Below are positions 36,620 to 46,151 of a stretch of DNA of 64,000 nt, piece after piece. The stretch lies in contig CAVPHV010000003.1 of NCBI GenBank assembly GCA_963704825.1, positions 62,001 through 126,000 of the forward strand, read 5' to 3'. The notes under the pieces were generated by a model that had not been told where the DNA came from, searched no databases, and saw only the letters and a list, made by a program, of their open reading frames with translations. The stretch's first letter is position 1. The number at the start of each line of letters is the position of its first letter. Origin of the DNA: CAVPHV01 sp963704825. Lineage in GTDB: Bacteria > Actinomycetota > Acidimicrobiia > Spongiisociales > UBA5794. The position numbers and the translations under genes were made by a program.

Positions 36620-37477
36620 ATGGCGGTCGAGCGAGTTGGGGTGGTTGGCGGTGGCCAGATGGGGGCCGGGATCGCCGAGGTGTGTGCCAAAGCGGGTGTC
36701 GATGTCGTGGTCCACGAGATCTCCGAGGAACTCGCCGCGGGAGCACAGGCTCGGGTCGTGAAGTCGTTGGGGAAGGCGGTCGAGCGCGGCAAATTGGATC
36801 AAGCCACGGCGGACGAGGCCCTCGCTCGGTTGCGCTGTGTGTCCGATCTCGATGCGATGGCCGATCGGCAGCTTGTGATCGAGGCTGTGATCGAGAACCT
36901 CGAGCTGAAGCGGGAGCTGTTCGCCAGACTCGATGACATCGTCGCCGATCCCGACGCCATCCTGGCCTCGAACACTTCGTCGATTCCGATTACGAGCATC
37001 GCCGGGGCAACCTCGCGGCCGGGCTCTGTGGTCGGAATGCACTTCTTCAACCCGGCTCCCGTCATGCCCCTCGTTGAGATCGTGCGCAGCGTGGTCAGTT
37101 CGGATGTCGCCGTCGACGTCGCCGCCGCCTTCGCCGGTGATGTGCTCGGCAAGACCGTGGTGCACGCCAGGGATCGGGCCGGCTTCATCGTCAACATGCT
37201 GCTGTGCCCCTACATCCTCGAAGCCATCAAGATGTACGAATCGGGCTTCGCCACCCGGGAAGACATCGATGCCGCCATGGTCAACGGCGCCAACTATCCA
37301 ATGGGGCCCCTGGCGCTGGCGGACTTGATCGGCAACGACACCATGCTCGCCGTCGCCGAGTCCTTCTTCGATGAGTACCGCGAGGCCAGGTACGCCCCAC
37401 CCCCGCTGCTGAAGCGAATGGTCGAAGCAGGCATGCTCGGCCGCAAGACCGGCCAAGGCTTCTACGACTACCGCTGA
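36620..37477 (+). CDS. 3-hydroxybutyryl-CoA dehydrogenase
   Basis: A 285-residue 3-hydroxyacyl-CoA dehydrogenase. The NAD-binding VGVVGGGQMGAGIAEVCAKAG opens the protein, followed by NTSSIPITSIA, the catalytic His region GMHFFNPAPVMPLVEIV and a C-terminal helical domain with NGANYPMGPLALADLIG. It converts 3-hydroxybutyryl-CoA to acetoacetyl-CoA (or the reverse) in fatty-acid or butyrate metabolism. ATG start with GGAGG upstream. Confidence 0.94.
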   Translation: MAVERVGVVGGGQMGAGIAEVCAKAGVDVVVHEISEELAAGAQARVVKSLGKAVERGKLDQATADEALARLRCVSDLDAMADRQLVIEAVIENLELKRELFARLDDIVADPDAILASNTSSIPITSIAGATSRPGSVVGMHFFNPAPVMPLVEIVRSVVSSDVAVDVAAAFAGDVLGKTVVHARDRAGFIVNMLLCPYILEAIKMYESGFATREDIDAAMVNGANYPMGPLALADLIGNDTMLAVAESFFDEYREARYAPPPLLKRMVEAGMLGRKTGQGFYDYR

Positions 37478-37490
37478 TGGCGGCAGCCGC

Positions 37491-37922
37491 CTATCCGGCG
37501 ACGCGTTGGGCGCCGTTGCCTTCGAGAACTCGTTCTAGCTGGTCCTTCTTGACCAGGCCTGAGGTGCGCCAGCGGGGGGCGAGGGCGGGCTTGCGGCTCT
37601 TGGGACGGTTGGCGGTGCCCTTCTTTGCCTTCTTGGCCTCCTGTTTGGATGGCGCACTGCTCAAGAGGACGAAGGTGGGCGTCGAGCGCACGTTGAACGC
37701 CTGAGCGGCTCCGGGAACCTTGCCGACGTCGATCTTGACGACGTGTGCCGATTCGCCGTATTCGCGAGCGAGTTCGTTCATGATCCCGTCCATGACCTGA
37801 CAGGGGCTGCAGCCGACCTGCATGAAGTCGAGCAAAACCGGCTTGCCGGAATCGATCATGGGCTTGAGCTCATCAAGCGAATGGATCTTGGTGGGCTTTG
37901 GCTTTCTGGAGAAAATGGCCAT
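37491..37922 (-). CDS. Thioredoxin-like protein with CSPC active site
   Basis: A 143-residue thioredoxin fold without signal peptide. The redox motif is Cys38-Ser-Pro-Cys41 in LDFMQVGCSPCQ, and the cis-Pro loop is RSTPTFVLL. After that loop an insertion of about 25 Lys/Ala/Arg-rich residues (KQEAKKAKKGTANRPKSRK) interrupts the last strands, which is unusual. CSPC instead of CGPC changes redox potential in other thioredoxins. It converges with the dehydrogenase gene 13 bases away. Confidence 0.82.
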   Translation of the reverse strand: MAIFSRKPKPTKIHSLDELKPMIDSGKPVLLDFMQVGCSPCQVMDGIMNELAREYGESAHVVKIDVGKVPGAAQAFNVRSTPTFVLLSSAPSKQEAKKAKKGTANRPKSRKPALAPRWRTSGLVKKDQLERVLEGNGAQRVAG

Positions 37923-38035
37923 GGAACGTCCTCGTGCGGGATCAGGTGGTCAACGCGGTGAGATCCCAGCCTATGCCTGGTATCTCCCAAACAGGAAGCT
38001 TGCCGAGTGAAAGGTCGTGCTCGATACTGGCGCCA

Positions 38036-38440
38036 ATGTTCGAAGACACGCCACGAGCGAGCAAGCGTCTCGACGAGGAAGCGATCATTTGGTTCACCAC
38101 GGTGCGCCCCTCGGGCCAGCCCCAGGCGTCGGCCGTCTGGTTCCTGCGCGACGGTGACGAGTTCCTCATCTACTCGTTGGCCGACACGGCGCGAATCGGC
38201 AACATCATCGCCAACCCGCGGGTGTCGCTCAACCTGGACGGCAACGGCGAAGGAGGCGACATCGTCACCATCGAGGGTGTCGCCAGAGTCGATCCTGAGG
38301 CGCCTCCGGCCAACGAGGTGGACGCCTACGTGACGAAGTACCGCAGCTACATGCAGCGCAACGGGTGGACGCCCGAAGTGTTCGCCGCCAAGTACCCGGT
38401 GGCCATCCGGATCAAGGCCACGCGGGGACGAGCCTGGTGA
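38036..38440 (+). CDS. PPOX-class F420-dependent oxidoreductase (Rv3369/TIGR03667-like)
   Basis: A 134-residue split-barrel flavin/deazaflavin protein. RLDEEAIIWFTTVRPSGQPQASAVWFL, DTARIGNIIANPRVSLNLDG and the C-terminal YPVAIRIKATRGRAW match the small F420-linked PPOX group of actinobacteria. It would reduce an unknown substrate using F420H2. I start at ATG 38036, with GATACT 7 bases upstream; the longer upstream frame lies over the thioredoxin start. Confidence 0.85.
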   Translation: MFEDTPRASKRLDEEAIIWFTTVRPSGQPQASAVWFLRDGDEFLIYSLADTARIGNIIANPRVSLNLDGNGEGGDIVTIEGVARVDPEAPPANEVDAYVTKYRSYMQRNGWTPEVFAAKYPVAIRIKATRGRAW

Positions 38441-38527
38441 CCACCCCGCCACGGTGAGTGCGCGCCGCACGAGAAACGCCACTTGCCCTCGTACAATCGG
38501 TGGCGATCAGACAGTGAGGGAGCAAGC

Positions 38528-40170
38528 GTGGCGAAGATTCATGCCGGCCAGGCCTTAGCCAGATCGTTGAAGGCCGAGGGTGTCGACACCGTGTTCATGC
38601 TGACCGGTGGGCACATCCTTGCGATCATCGACGGCTGCGTTCAGGAAGGGATCCGAGTCGTCGACGTTCGCCACGAACAGGCCGCGGCTCACGCCGCCGA
38701 CGCGTATGCCCGACTCACCGGTCGCCTCGGGGTTGCGATCGTGACGGCCGGGCCGGGGGTCACCGACGCGCTCACCGGCATCGCCAATGCCTGGTACGCC
38801 AATTCGCCCGTTCTGCTGATCGGCGGCCGCCACCTGACCAACGAAGATTTGCGCGGCGGCCTCCAAGAGATGGATCACCCTCGCCTTTTCCACTCCATCA
38901 CCCGTTGGGCGGCGACGGCACACGACGCAGGTCGGCTGCCCGAGTACATCGCAACCGCCGCCCGCCATGCGTTTGCCGGCCGCGGCGGGCCGGTATTCCT
39001 CGACATTCCGTGGGATGTCCAGACCGAGATGGTCGAGGAGACCGCCATTGTCTGGCCCGAGGATTATCGGGCCGGACACCCATCTGCGGCTGCGCCGCAA
39101 TCGATCGACGAGATCGCCTCGTTGCTTGCTGGGGCCGAACGGCCGGTGGTCTTCGGAGGCACCGGGCTACGTTGGACCCGTCAGACGGGGTTCCTCGATG
39201 GGTTTGTCGCGATGGTCGATGCGCTGGGCGCCCCGGTCTATCTCAATAGTCTGGCCCGGGGCTCTCTCCCGTATGGCCACCCGCTATTGGGCAACCGAAC
39301 CCGCGGCTCGGCCCTCAGTCGCGCCGATGTGGTGTTGAGCCTCGGCGTCGACTGGGACTTCCGTACCGGCTTCGGCCGCAAGCTCTCGCCAGACGCCAAG
39401 GTGATCCACGTCGACGCCGAGGCGGCCAAGGTGGGTTGGAATCGAGGAGCCGATATCGGAGTCGTGGCCGACCCCGGGACGGTCGCGGTGCAGCTGGCGA
39501 CAGGAGCCGGCAGCTTCGGCTACTCCGGGGCGCGTTCGTGGACGAAGGATGTCTTCGCCGAGGAGGCGCTCAAGGCGGGCGTCGCCGCCGAGGCGGCCGC
39601 CGCCGACACCATCCCCGTCCACCCCGAGCGATTCGCGCGTGAGGTGGCCGACTTCTTCGGTGACGACACCATCGTGTGCGCCGACGGTGGCGACATCGTC
39701 TCGACAACCGCCAAGTGGTTGCAGACGTCACGACCTGGGGGCTTGCTCGACCCTGGACCCTTTGGCTGCCTTGGGGTCGGTGCGCCGTTTGCGCTTGCAG
39801 CAAAGACGGTCGAACCCGATACGCGGTGGGCATCGTCTACGGCGATGGCTCGTTCGGATTCAACGGCATGGAGTACGACACCCTCGTTCGCCACGGCCTC
39901 CCGGTCGTCGGCGTGATCGGCAACGACGGGGCCTGGAACAACATCAAGATGGTGCACCGAATGCTCTACCCAGACCGCATGGTCGCCGCCGACCTCGGGG
40001 TGCGTCCTTACGAGAGAATGGTCGAGGGGCTTGGTGGTTACGGGGAGTTCGTCGACGACCCCGCAGAGCTGCGTCCCGCTCTCGAGCGAGCCGCCGCCAG
40101 CGGTGTTCCTGCGCTGGTCAACGTCCACATTGCTGAACAGCTACGGATCAGTTCGGCCTACGGCGTATAG
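38528..40170 (+). CDS. Thiamine-diphosphate enzyme, acetolactate synthase / 2-hydroxyacyl-CoA lyase-like (frame broken near 39825)
   Basis: The Pyr domain has the catalytic Glu in VDVRHEQAAAHAADAYAR; the central domain and then the PP domain follow. The first frame loses homology after FALAAKTVEPDTR, and the TPP motif GDGSFGFN ... NDGAWNN and the C-terminus are in another frame ending at 40170. Adding one G in CGGTGGGC restores about 547 residues. Motifs fit the acetolactate synthase, oxalyl-CoA decarboxylase and HACL group; no regulatory ilvN gene is adjacent, so a biosynthetic ALS is doubtful. GTG start with GAGGGAG upstream; TACAAT at 38492-38497 may be the -10 box. Confidence 0.85.
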
Positions 40171-40214
40171 AACTCGCGCTCAACTGCTACTCCAACCGGG
40201 CCGTTAATCCATGC

Positions 40215-40676
40215 ATGCGAACTGATACCCATACCCTGGCGTCGGCGGCGCGATTTGTGACGGCCGCCATCGTGTTCGCCGGCTCGCTGGGCGGCTGCGC
40301 CGCCTTCGAGGAGATCGGGCCTACGGACCTCGCCGATCTCGCCGCCGGCGACTGCTTCAACTTCGCCGGCCCGTCGACGGCGGAGTTCGACCATGTCGAT
40401 CAATCACTGTGCGGGCCGTCTCACGATGCGGAGGTGCTCGGCAAGGTCGCGTTCGAGGAGGAGGAATACCCGGGGAGCGCCTGGCTCAACGGGGTACTGG
40501 CCAACAAGTGCAATCGGGTCGTCGAATCCTACTTCGCAGACAGATTCGGTGGTCCCCAAGAGGGTTTGATGCTGAGTTGGATCGTCCCGACCGAAGCGTC
40601 GTGGGACGAAGGCTTCCACGCTGCTATCTGTATTGCTGCCGCCGAAAGGGGACAGCTCCGCGGCAGCGTGAAGTGA
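40215..40676 (+). CDS. Septum-formation-domain-like lipoprotein
   Basis: A 153-residue exported protein with a lipobox GSLGGC after the signal helix. The mature part has two or three Cys pairs and a pattern DLAAGDCFNFAG ... CGPSHDAEVLGKV ... CNRVVESYF ... IVPTEASWDEGFHAAICIA, like the actinobacterial septum formation/DUF4190-type extracellular domain. Function is not established. It converges with uppP. Confidence 0.7.
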   Translation: MRTDTHTLASAARFVTAAIVFAGSLGGCAAFEEIGPTDLADLAAGDCFNFAGPSTAEFDHVDQSLCGPSHDAEVLGKVAFEEEEYPGSAWLNGVLANKCNRVVESYFADRFGGPQEGLMLSWIVPTEASWDEGFHAAICIAAAERGQLRGSVK

Positions 40677-40691
40677 CCCGTGCTTGGTTGC

Positions 40692-41468
40692 TCAGCCGAC
40701 CAAGAAGAACGACATCGTGGCGAACACGATGCAGTAGATCCCGAACGGGGCGAGGCCGGCCTTGCGGATGACCCACAGCAATGCGGCGATGGCGACATAA
40801 CCGGTGACGGCGGCGACTGCCATGCCGACATAGGTTCCGGTCGGGATTCCCTCAGACGATGATGCCAGGTCGACGAATTGGAGCAAGCCGGCGCCGGCGA
40901 TCGCAGGGATCCCAAGGAGAAACGAGTAGCGCGCCGCCTCGGATCGGTCAAAGCCACGCATCAGCCCGACGGTGATGGTGCTGCCCGAACGGGAGATGCC
41001 GGGGATGAGCGCCAACGCCTGACCGAAGCCGAGGCTCCACGCGTCGCGGTCCTTCGAATCGTCGATCTTTCGTTGCCCGCGGGGAATCCAGATGGTGGCG
41101 ACCATGACCACACCCATGAAGAACATGGCAATCGCCACCGCCTGAGGCGTGTTGTTGATCTCTTCGAGGCGCGATTCGAAGAGCAGTCCGAGCACGGCGG
41201 CGGGAATGGTCCCGATGATGAGCATGCGAAGCAGACGTTTGCCCGTGTCGGTCCAGCGGAAGACCTGGGCCAAGTCGCGCCGGAAGTACACGAGGACCGC
41301 AACGAGCGTCCCCAGGTGAAGCACCGCCGACGTAGCCAATGAAGGCGCGTCTCTCCCCAGCAGCTCGGGTACGAGCACGAGGTGGCCGCTCGATGAGATC
41401 GGCAGGAACTCGGTGAGTCCCTGGATCAGGCCCCAGAACGCGGCTTCGACGACTTCGGTGTTCAACAT
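40692..41468 (-). CDS. uppP: Undecaprenyl-diphosphate phosphatase
   Basis: A 258-residue polytopic enzyme that recycles the lipid carrier of peptidoglycan synthesis. The two active-site signatures are QGLTEFLPISSSGHL near the N-terminus and GFGQALALIPGISRSGST in the middle. Length is typical of BacA/UppP. It lies upstream of nothing obvious in its operon; the SAF-domain gene 60 bases behind it is on the same strand. Confidence 0.95.
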   Translation of the reverse strand: MLNTEVVEAAFWGLIQGLTEFLPISSSGHLVLVPELLGRDAPSLATSAVLHLGTLVAVLVYFRRDLAQVFRWTDTGKRLLRMLIIGTIPAAVLGLLFESRLEEINNTPQAVAIAMFFMGVVMVATIWIPRGQRKIDDSKDRDAWSLGFGQALALIPGISRSGSTITVGLMRGFDRSEAARYSFLLGIPAIAGAGLLQFVDLASSSEGIPTGTYVGMAVAAVTGYVAIAALLWVIRKAGLAPFGIYCIVFATMSFFLVG

Positions 41469-41528
41469 CGACGGGAGACTAACGGCAACTCGCCGCCTCG
41501 GCCCGTCGTGCGGGGCGGAGCCAGCCTT

Positions 41529-42047
41529 CTACGGTGCAACCAGCACCACGAGTCGCTGATCGATCGTGGCCGCGGCCACCGCGGCCGCCTGTTCACCGGG
41601 AACGGCGGCCAGCCCGGTGGATCGAGAGGCGAAGCCGTCCTGTGTCGCGGCGGCCACGACAACACCTTCGACGGTGGTCGACGTATCGATGAGGACGATA
41701 CGCACGGCGGTTCCCGGGGCGGGGTTGCCGGGGATCGGCAAGGGCACCGCCCACCAGTCGTTCGGGATTGCCATCCTGGTGGTCAGGTCGCCGGGAACGA
41801 GCGGCTCGCCCGCGATGAGGTCGTGGGCGGCAATTGACGAGGTCGGATCAACATCGGGCAGAACGCCGGCAGGGACGTCTCGCCATTCGAGGAGGCCATC
41901 GTCGATGGTCTCGCCGGCCGCTACCGCCACGGTCAGATATGGATGAGGTCGGGTCGGGTCGTCGCGGAGGTCGATCGCGGCGGCTGCCGCCACGAGAGCG
42001 GCGGCAACGAACCAGCGAGCGTAGGGAGGCCGGCGCAACCAGAACAC
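41529..42047 (-). CDS. SAF-domain membrane-anchored protein (CpaB-like)
   Basis: A 172-residue protein with one N-terminal helix (WFVAAALVAAAAAIDL), then an SAF/CpaB-type domain (TVAVAAGETIDDGLLEWRDVP and AHDLIAGEPLVPGDL). SAF proteins take part in pilus assembly or cell-wall processes; no pilus genes are nearby. GTG start with TACGTT 6 bases upstream (leaderless type). Confidence 0.75.
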   Translation of the reverse strand: MFWLRRPPYARWFVAAALVAAAAAIDLRDDPTRPHPYLTVAVAAGETIDDGLLEWRDVPAGVLPDVDPTSSIAAHDLIAGEPLVPGDLTTRMAIPNDWWAVPLPIPGNPAPGTAVRIVLIDTSTTVEGVVVAAATQDGFASRSTGLAAVPGEQAAAVAAATIDQRLVVLVAP

Positions 42048-42059
42048 GACTCGAACGTA

Positions 42060-42391
42060 TCGGAAACACAGGTGAGGGAAAAGGGGGTTGGAGGACCCTC
42101 CCCGGATCCCCCCCTCCCACGAGGGGAGAGGGGGAAGCTTCCCGCAAGCAGGGGGAATGGTGGGGGACTTGCGTTCAGCCGTCCGGGGAGGGGATCAATG
42201 ACCTGTGTATTCTGCACCACACAACCGCGCAGCGTAGCGCGCGTGCGACGGAGAATGTTCCCGAATCTTGGGATTGTCGAAAATAGGGGCGGCTTTGATC
42301 CCGCAGGCACCCTCCGATCGACTGATCGACCACATCGCCGCTCCTCTACTCCCCTGGCCGGCGGCCGGGAGTGTTGCTCCCCCTCGATAGT
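42060..42391. other. 330-bp intergenic region with GC-rich inverted segments
   Basis: Between SAF and mtnP genes. It contains a CCCTCCC/GAGGGGAG-rich imperfect hairpin at about 42105-42140, and an AT-richer patch near 42255-42295. No open frame has coding character, and no RNA family is recognised. Confidence 0.5.
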
Positions 42392-43198
42392 TCATTGTGG
42401 CGCCTTGGCGTCGATCTGGGAAGGACCAGTCGTCAATGATGATCCGGCCGAACCGTGTTCGTCAGAGGCTGCTGCAGCCTCGATGAGTCGCTGTACTCCG
42501 TCGCGCAGCGTGCCCAACGACATAGCGAACTGGCGGAGAACCTCTTCGTGAGTGACCGGTGGGAACTCACCGATCACGCCGGCGTCGTAGTCGGTGACCA
42601 CCGAGATGTTGACGTAGTCCATCTCCATTTCGCGCACCAGCGGCACCTCAGGAGACTGCGTCATGTTGATGACGCCCCAACCCTGGGTCGCGTAGTAGCG
42701 GCTCTCAGCTCGCGATGAGAACCGCGGCCCCTCGATAACGACCACTGTTCCGCCGTTGTGCACCGTGCCACCGGCGTCGCGCAAGGCCCCGACGGCGAGT
42801 TGGCGTAGCGAACTGGTGTAGGGCTCGGCAAACGAAAGGTGGCGGGTCTCCGGCCCATCGAAGAAGGTCGACTCGCGCTGCGTGGTGCGGTCGACCAGTT
42901 GGTCGCAGACGACAAAGTGCCCGGGCTCGTTATTGCGGGTCAAACTGCCGACCGCACACGGACCGATGACGCTGGAGACTCCGAGTTCCTTCATCGCCCA
43001 GACGTTGGCCCGGTAGGGCACCTTGTGGGGCGGATACTGGTGGTCGCGTCCGTGGCGGGGGAGAAAGGCAACATCGACGCCAGAAACCGCACCAACGGTG
43101 ACCGGCGCGGCCGGCGCTCCGTACGGTGTGCTCACCTCCAGTTCGCGTGGCCGATCGAGGAACTCGTAGAACCCTGACCCACCGAACACGCCGATCAT
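42392..43198 (-). CDS. mtnP: S-methyl-5'-thioadenosine phosphorylase
   Basis: Splits methylthioadenosine (or a related purine nucleoside) into adenine and methylthioribose-1-phosphate. The 268-residue protein begins MIGVFGGSGFYEFL and has the signature LPRHGRDHQYPPHKVPYRANVWAMKELG, the phosphate-binding EGPRFSSRAESRYYA and INMTQSPEV. I start at ATG 43198, where homology begins and AGGGG lies upstream. It could also serve inosine or guanosine; substrate preference is not certain. Divergent from plsY. Confidence 0.92.
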   Translation of the reverse strand: MIGVFGGSGFYEFLDRPRELEVSTPYGAPAAPVTVGAVSGVDVAFLPRHGRDHQYPPHKVPYRANVWAMKELGVSSVIGPCAVGSLTRNNEPGHFVVCDQLVDRTTQRESTFFDGPETRHLSFAEPYTSSLRQLAVGALRDAGGTVHNGGTVVVIEGPRFSSRAESRYYATQGWGVINMTQSPEVPLVREMEMDYVNISVVTDYDAGVIGEFPPVTHEEVLRQFAMSLGTLRDGVQRLIEAAAASDEHGSAGSSLTTGPSQIDAKAPQ

Positions 43199-43312
43199 CG
43201 TGCAACCCCTCACTGTGATCTGGCTTGATGGTACCAGCGCGATGGTGCCGGTCCCGAGGAACATTCCCGGCGCCGCTCCCACGCAGGGTGACCACCTCTA
43301 CACTTCCGGTCT

Positions 43313-43894
43313 GTGGAAATCGCCATTGCCTCTGTTCTTGCCTACCTGATCGGAAGTATCGACTTCGGGGTCATCGTGCCTCGGGCGATGGGGATCGACA
43401 TCTACGAGCGCGGCAGCGGCAACCCCGGAACTTCGAACGTATTCCGTACTGTCGGCAAACGAGCAGCCGCCTTGGTCCTCATCGGCGATCTGCTCAAGGG
43501 TGTTGCCGCCGCGGCCCTCGGTGCACTGTGGCTCGGCGAGGTTGCCGGCTTTGCTTGCGGATTTGCGGCAGTGCTCGGCCACGTCTTGCCCGTTTGGCAC
43601 GGCTTTCGCGGCGGCCGTGGAGTCGCCACCGCCATCGGTGCCGCCCTCTGGCTGGCGCCGCTGTTTGGCCTGGTCCTCGCCGTAGGCTGGGGCGGGGTCG
43701 TGGCCGCGACCAAGACGGCTTCGGTCGCCTCGATCGTTGCGATGGTGCTGTACGTGCCCGGCTTCGCCGTGACCGGGCATCGTGGTGCTTCGTTGTGGTG
43801 GGCTGCAGCGACCGCGGTACTCGTTCTCGCTAGACATGCCTCCAACATTCGCCGCATCGTGCTCCGTCAGGAAAGGACGGTGAGCCAGGCGTGA
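43313..43894 (+). CDS. plsY: Acyl-phosphate glycerol-3-phosphate acyltransferase
   Basis: A 193-residue membrane enzyme making lysophosphatidic acid from acyl-phosphate. Conserved loops: GSIDFGVIV, ERGSGNPGTSNVFR, and HGFRGGRGVATAIG; the third usual loop with TKTASVASI is also present. GTG start with TACACT 8 bases upstream. The stop overlaps the moeA start (GTGA), so a phospholipid gene is coupled to molybdopterin genes here. Confidence 0.93.
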   Translation: MEIAIASVLAYLIGSIDFGVIVPRAMGIDIYERGSGNPGTSNVFRTVGKRAAALVLIGDLLKGVAAAALGALWLGEVAGFACGFAAVLGHVLPVWHGFRGGRGVATAIGAALWLAPLFGLVLAVGWGGVVAATKTASVASIVAMVLYVPGFAVTGHRGASLWWAAATAVLVLARHASNIRRIVLRQERTVSQA

Positions 43895-45129
43895 GGCCGC
43901 TTCCCGAGATGCAGTCTGAAGTATTGGCTCGGACGCCGCTGCTTCCCATCCAGGCTATGGCGTTGCGTGAGGCACTTGGTTTGGTGCTCGCGAGCGATGT
44001 CGTCGCCGCCGAGGACCTCCCCGCCTTCGCCAATAGCGCAGTCGACGGTTACGCGGTGCGAGCCACCGACGTGGCCGCCGCACCCACGACGCTGCCGGTT
44101 GTCGAAGAGGTGGCGGCGGGCGCGGTGTCCACCCGCGACCTCGCCGCCGGAACTGCCATCAAGATCATGACGGGGGCGCCGATCCCGGTGGGAGCCGACG
44201 CGGTCGTGATGGTCGAGGACACCGAAGCCGCCGGCCGCGACGTCTGCATTCTGACGCCGGTCGAGGTCGGGGCCGCGGTGCGACCCGCCGGCGGCGATGT
44301 CAAGGCAGGGACCTTGGTGCTCGAGGCCGGGACGCGGATCGGGTCGGCTCATCTCGGAGTGCTGGCCTCGCTTGGTGTCGCCTGGCCCGAGGTGCGGCGG
44401 CGCCCCGTGGTCGCCATCGTCTCCACCGGTGACGAGGTTGTCCCGCCCGAATCGGAAGCCCTGGCTCCGGGCAAGATCCGCGACGCAAATCGTTTCCTCC
44501 TCAGAAGCGCCCTCGAGGAGTTGGGGGCCGTCGTGGTCGATCACGGGATTGTTCCCGACGATGCCGCGGCGTTGGCTCGCGTGCTCGGCCACGCAGCGCG
44601 CGGGTCCGACGCGGTGGTGACCAGCGGCGGGGTTTCGATGGGCGAGTACGACGTGGTGAAGCTTGTGTTTGCCGGCGGCAGCGATGTGGCGTTTCACAAG
44701 GTTGCGATGCAGCCTGCCAAGCCGCTCGGGTTTGGAACACTCGACGGCACCCCATTCTTCGGGCTGCCCGGGAACCCCGTCTCGGTCATGGTGGCATTTG
44801 AGCAGTTCCTTCGCCCCTCGCTGCTGTCCGCCATGGGAGCCCGAGAGTTGTTCCGGCCCCGGGTGCGCGGCGTGATGACCGAGGCGGTGCGTACCGATCC
44901 TGCCAAGGAAGTGTTTCTCCGGGCGGTGACGAGCTACGAGCCGGATTCCGGCTGGCGGGCGCGGCTCAGCGGCGGCCAGTCGTCGAATGTCCTCTCCGCC
45001 CTCGCCGCAGCCGACGCCTTTGCTGTCGCGCCGGTCGGCGTTGGGGATGTCGCCGCCGGCATGGAGGTCGATCTCGAGATGTTTCGCTGGCCGGCTACGC
45101 GGACGAGGGAGCAGGTGCTCGATGAATGA
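43891..45129 (+). CDS. moeA: Molybdopterin molybdenumtransferase MoeA (Glp)
   Basis: Inserts molybdate into adenylated molybdopterin. The 412-residue protein has the four-domain MoeA layout: FANSAVDGYAVR, GAPIPVGADAVVMVED, the MPT-binding RRPVVAIVSTGDEV, TSGGVSMGEYDVVK, PGNPVSVMVAFEQF and the C-terminal beta domain. The start GTG overlaps the plsY stop by 4 bases and the 3' end overlaps moaC by 8 bases. Confidence 0.94.
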   Translation: MRPLPEMQSEVLARTPLLPIQAMALREALGLVLASDVVAAEDLPAFANSAVDGYAVRATDVAAAPTTLPVVEEVAAGAVSTRDLAAGTAIKIMTGAPIPVGADAVVMVEDTEAAGRDVCILTPVEVGAAVRPAGGDVKAGTLVLEAGTRIGSAHLGVLASLGVAWPEVRRRPVVAIVSTGDEVVPPESEALAPGKIRDANRFLLRSALEELGAVVVDHGIVPDDAAALARVLGHAARGSDAVVTSGGVSMGEYDVVKLVFAGGSDVAFHKVAMQPAKPLGFGTLDGTPFFGLPGNPVSVMVAFEQFLRPSLLSAMGARELFRPRVRGVMTEAVRTDPAKEVFLRAVTSYEPDSGWRARLSGGQSSNVLSALAAADAFAVAPVGVGDVAAGMEVDLEMFRWPATRTREQVLDE

Positions 45130-45592
45130 CGGATTCAGCCACCTCGATGCCGAGGGAAGCGTCCACATGGTGGACGTCGGCGGCAAGGAGATCACCCAGC
45201 GGCGGGCTGTTGCCGAAGTCGTTGTGACAATGGACGCCGCCGTGAAGGGCCGGCTGTTTGCGGGCGAACTTCCCAAGGGTGATGCCCTGGCGATGGTTCG
45301 ACTCGCGGCGATCATGGGGGCCAAGCGCACCCCGGAGCTTGTCCCCCTCTGCCATCCGATTTCGTTGGATGCGGTGACCGTCGACGTCGAAGCGATCGAC
45401 ACGGGCGCCCGAATCGTGGTGACCGCCACCGTCGCGGCCCGCACCGGTGTCGAAATGGAGGCCATGACCGGCGCCGCGATCGGCGCCGTCGCCCTCTACG
45501 ACATGATCAAGGGACTCGATCGTGGGGCAGAGATCGGCCCGCTGCGGCTGTTGTCCAAATCGGGCGGAAAGTCGGGTGAGTGGCACCGATGA
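45122..45592 (+). CDS. moaC: Cyclic pyranopterin monophosphate synthase
   Basis: Works with MoaA in the first step of molybdopterin synthesis. The 156-residue length is typical. FSHLDAEGSVHMVDVGGKEITQRRAVAEV opens the protein; KGDALAMVRLAAIMGAKRTPELVPLCHPI and GVEMEAMTGAAIGAVALYDMIKGLDR are the active-site regions. ATG 45122 lies within the moeA end. Confidence 0.95.
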   Translation: MNDGFSHLDAEGSVHMVDVGGKEITQRRAVAEVVVTMDAAVKGRLFAGELPKGDALAMVRLAAIMGAKRTPELVPLCHPISLDAVTVDVEAIDTGARIVVTATVAARTGVEMEAMTGAAIGAVALYDMIKGLDRGAEIGPLRLLSKSGGKSGEWHR

Positions 45593-46068
45593 GAGCCGCC
45601 GTCATCACCGTCAGTGACCGAGTCAGCCGGGGAGAAGCCGAAGACCTCTCCGGTCCCCTGCTGGCCGAACTACTCGAAGAACTCGGGTTCGACGTCGCCC
45701 CGGTTGTGGTCACCCCCGACGGCGAACTCGCCGTACAGGGCGCGTTGGTGGCGTTGGTAGATGAGGTGGACCTGATCGCCACTACCGGCGGCACCGGCTT
45801 TGCGCCTCGCGACCTCACCCCCGAGGCGACCCGGCTCGTAATCGAGCGTCCCGCCCCGGGGCTGGCCGAAGCGATGCGGGCGGCGACCTTCGGGGTGAAC
45901 CCCCACGGCATGCTGTCGCGCGGGGTTGCCGGCATCGCCGGACGGACCCTGATTCTCAATCTGCCCGGCTCGCCCAAGGGCGTTCGTGAGTCACTCTCCG
46001 TAGTCGGGCCGGCCCTTCGTCATGGCGTCGAGTTGCTCATAGCCCCCGAAAGCGACCACAATGCGTGA
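45589..46068 (+). CDS. mogA: MogA/MoaB family molybdopterin adenylyltransferase
   Basis: A 159-residue MPT-binding protein that adenylates molybdopterin before metal insertion. AAVITVSDRVSRGEAEDLSGP, DLIATTGGTGFAPRDLTPEAT, and LPGSPKGVRES are the family marks. ATG 45589 overlaps the moaC stop (ATGA). moaA, moaD and moaE are not in the window. Confidence 0.93.
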   Translation: MRAAVITVSDRVSRGEAEDLSGPLLAELLEELGFDVAPVVVTPDGELAVQGALVALVDEVDLIATTGGTGFAPRDLTPEATRLVIERPAPGLAEAMRAATFGVNPHGMLSRGVAGIAGRTLILNLPGSPKGVRESLSVVGPALRHGVELLIAPESDHNA

Positions 46069-46151
46069 AACTTCCAACCTGCGTCGCGTAGGTCCTTGGT
46101 GGACGGGCGCGCAGGGCCTACGCTTCCCCTGGCGTACGGAGTAAGGGACCT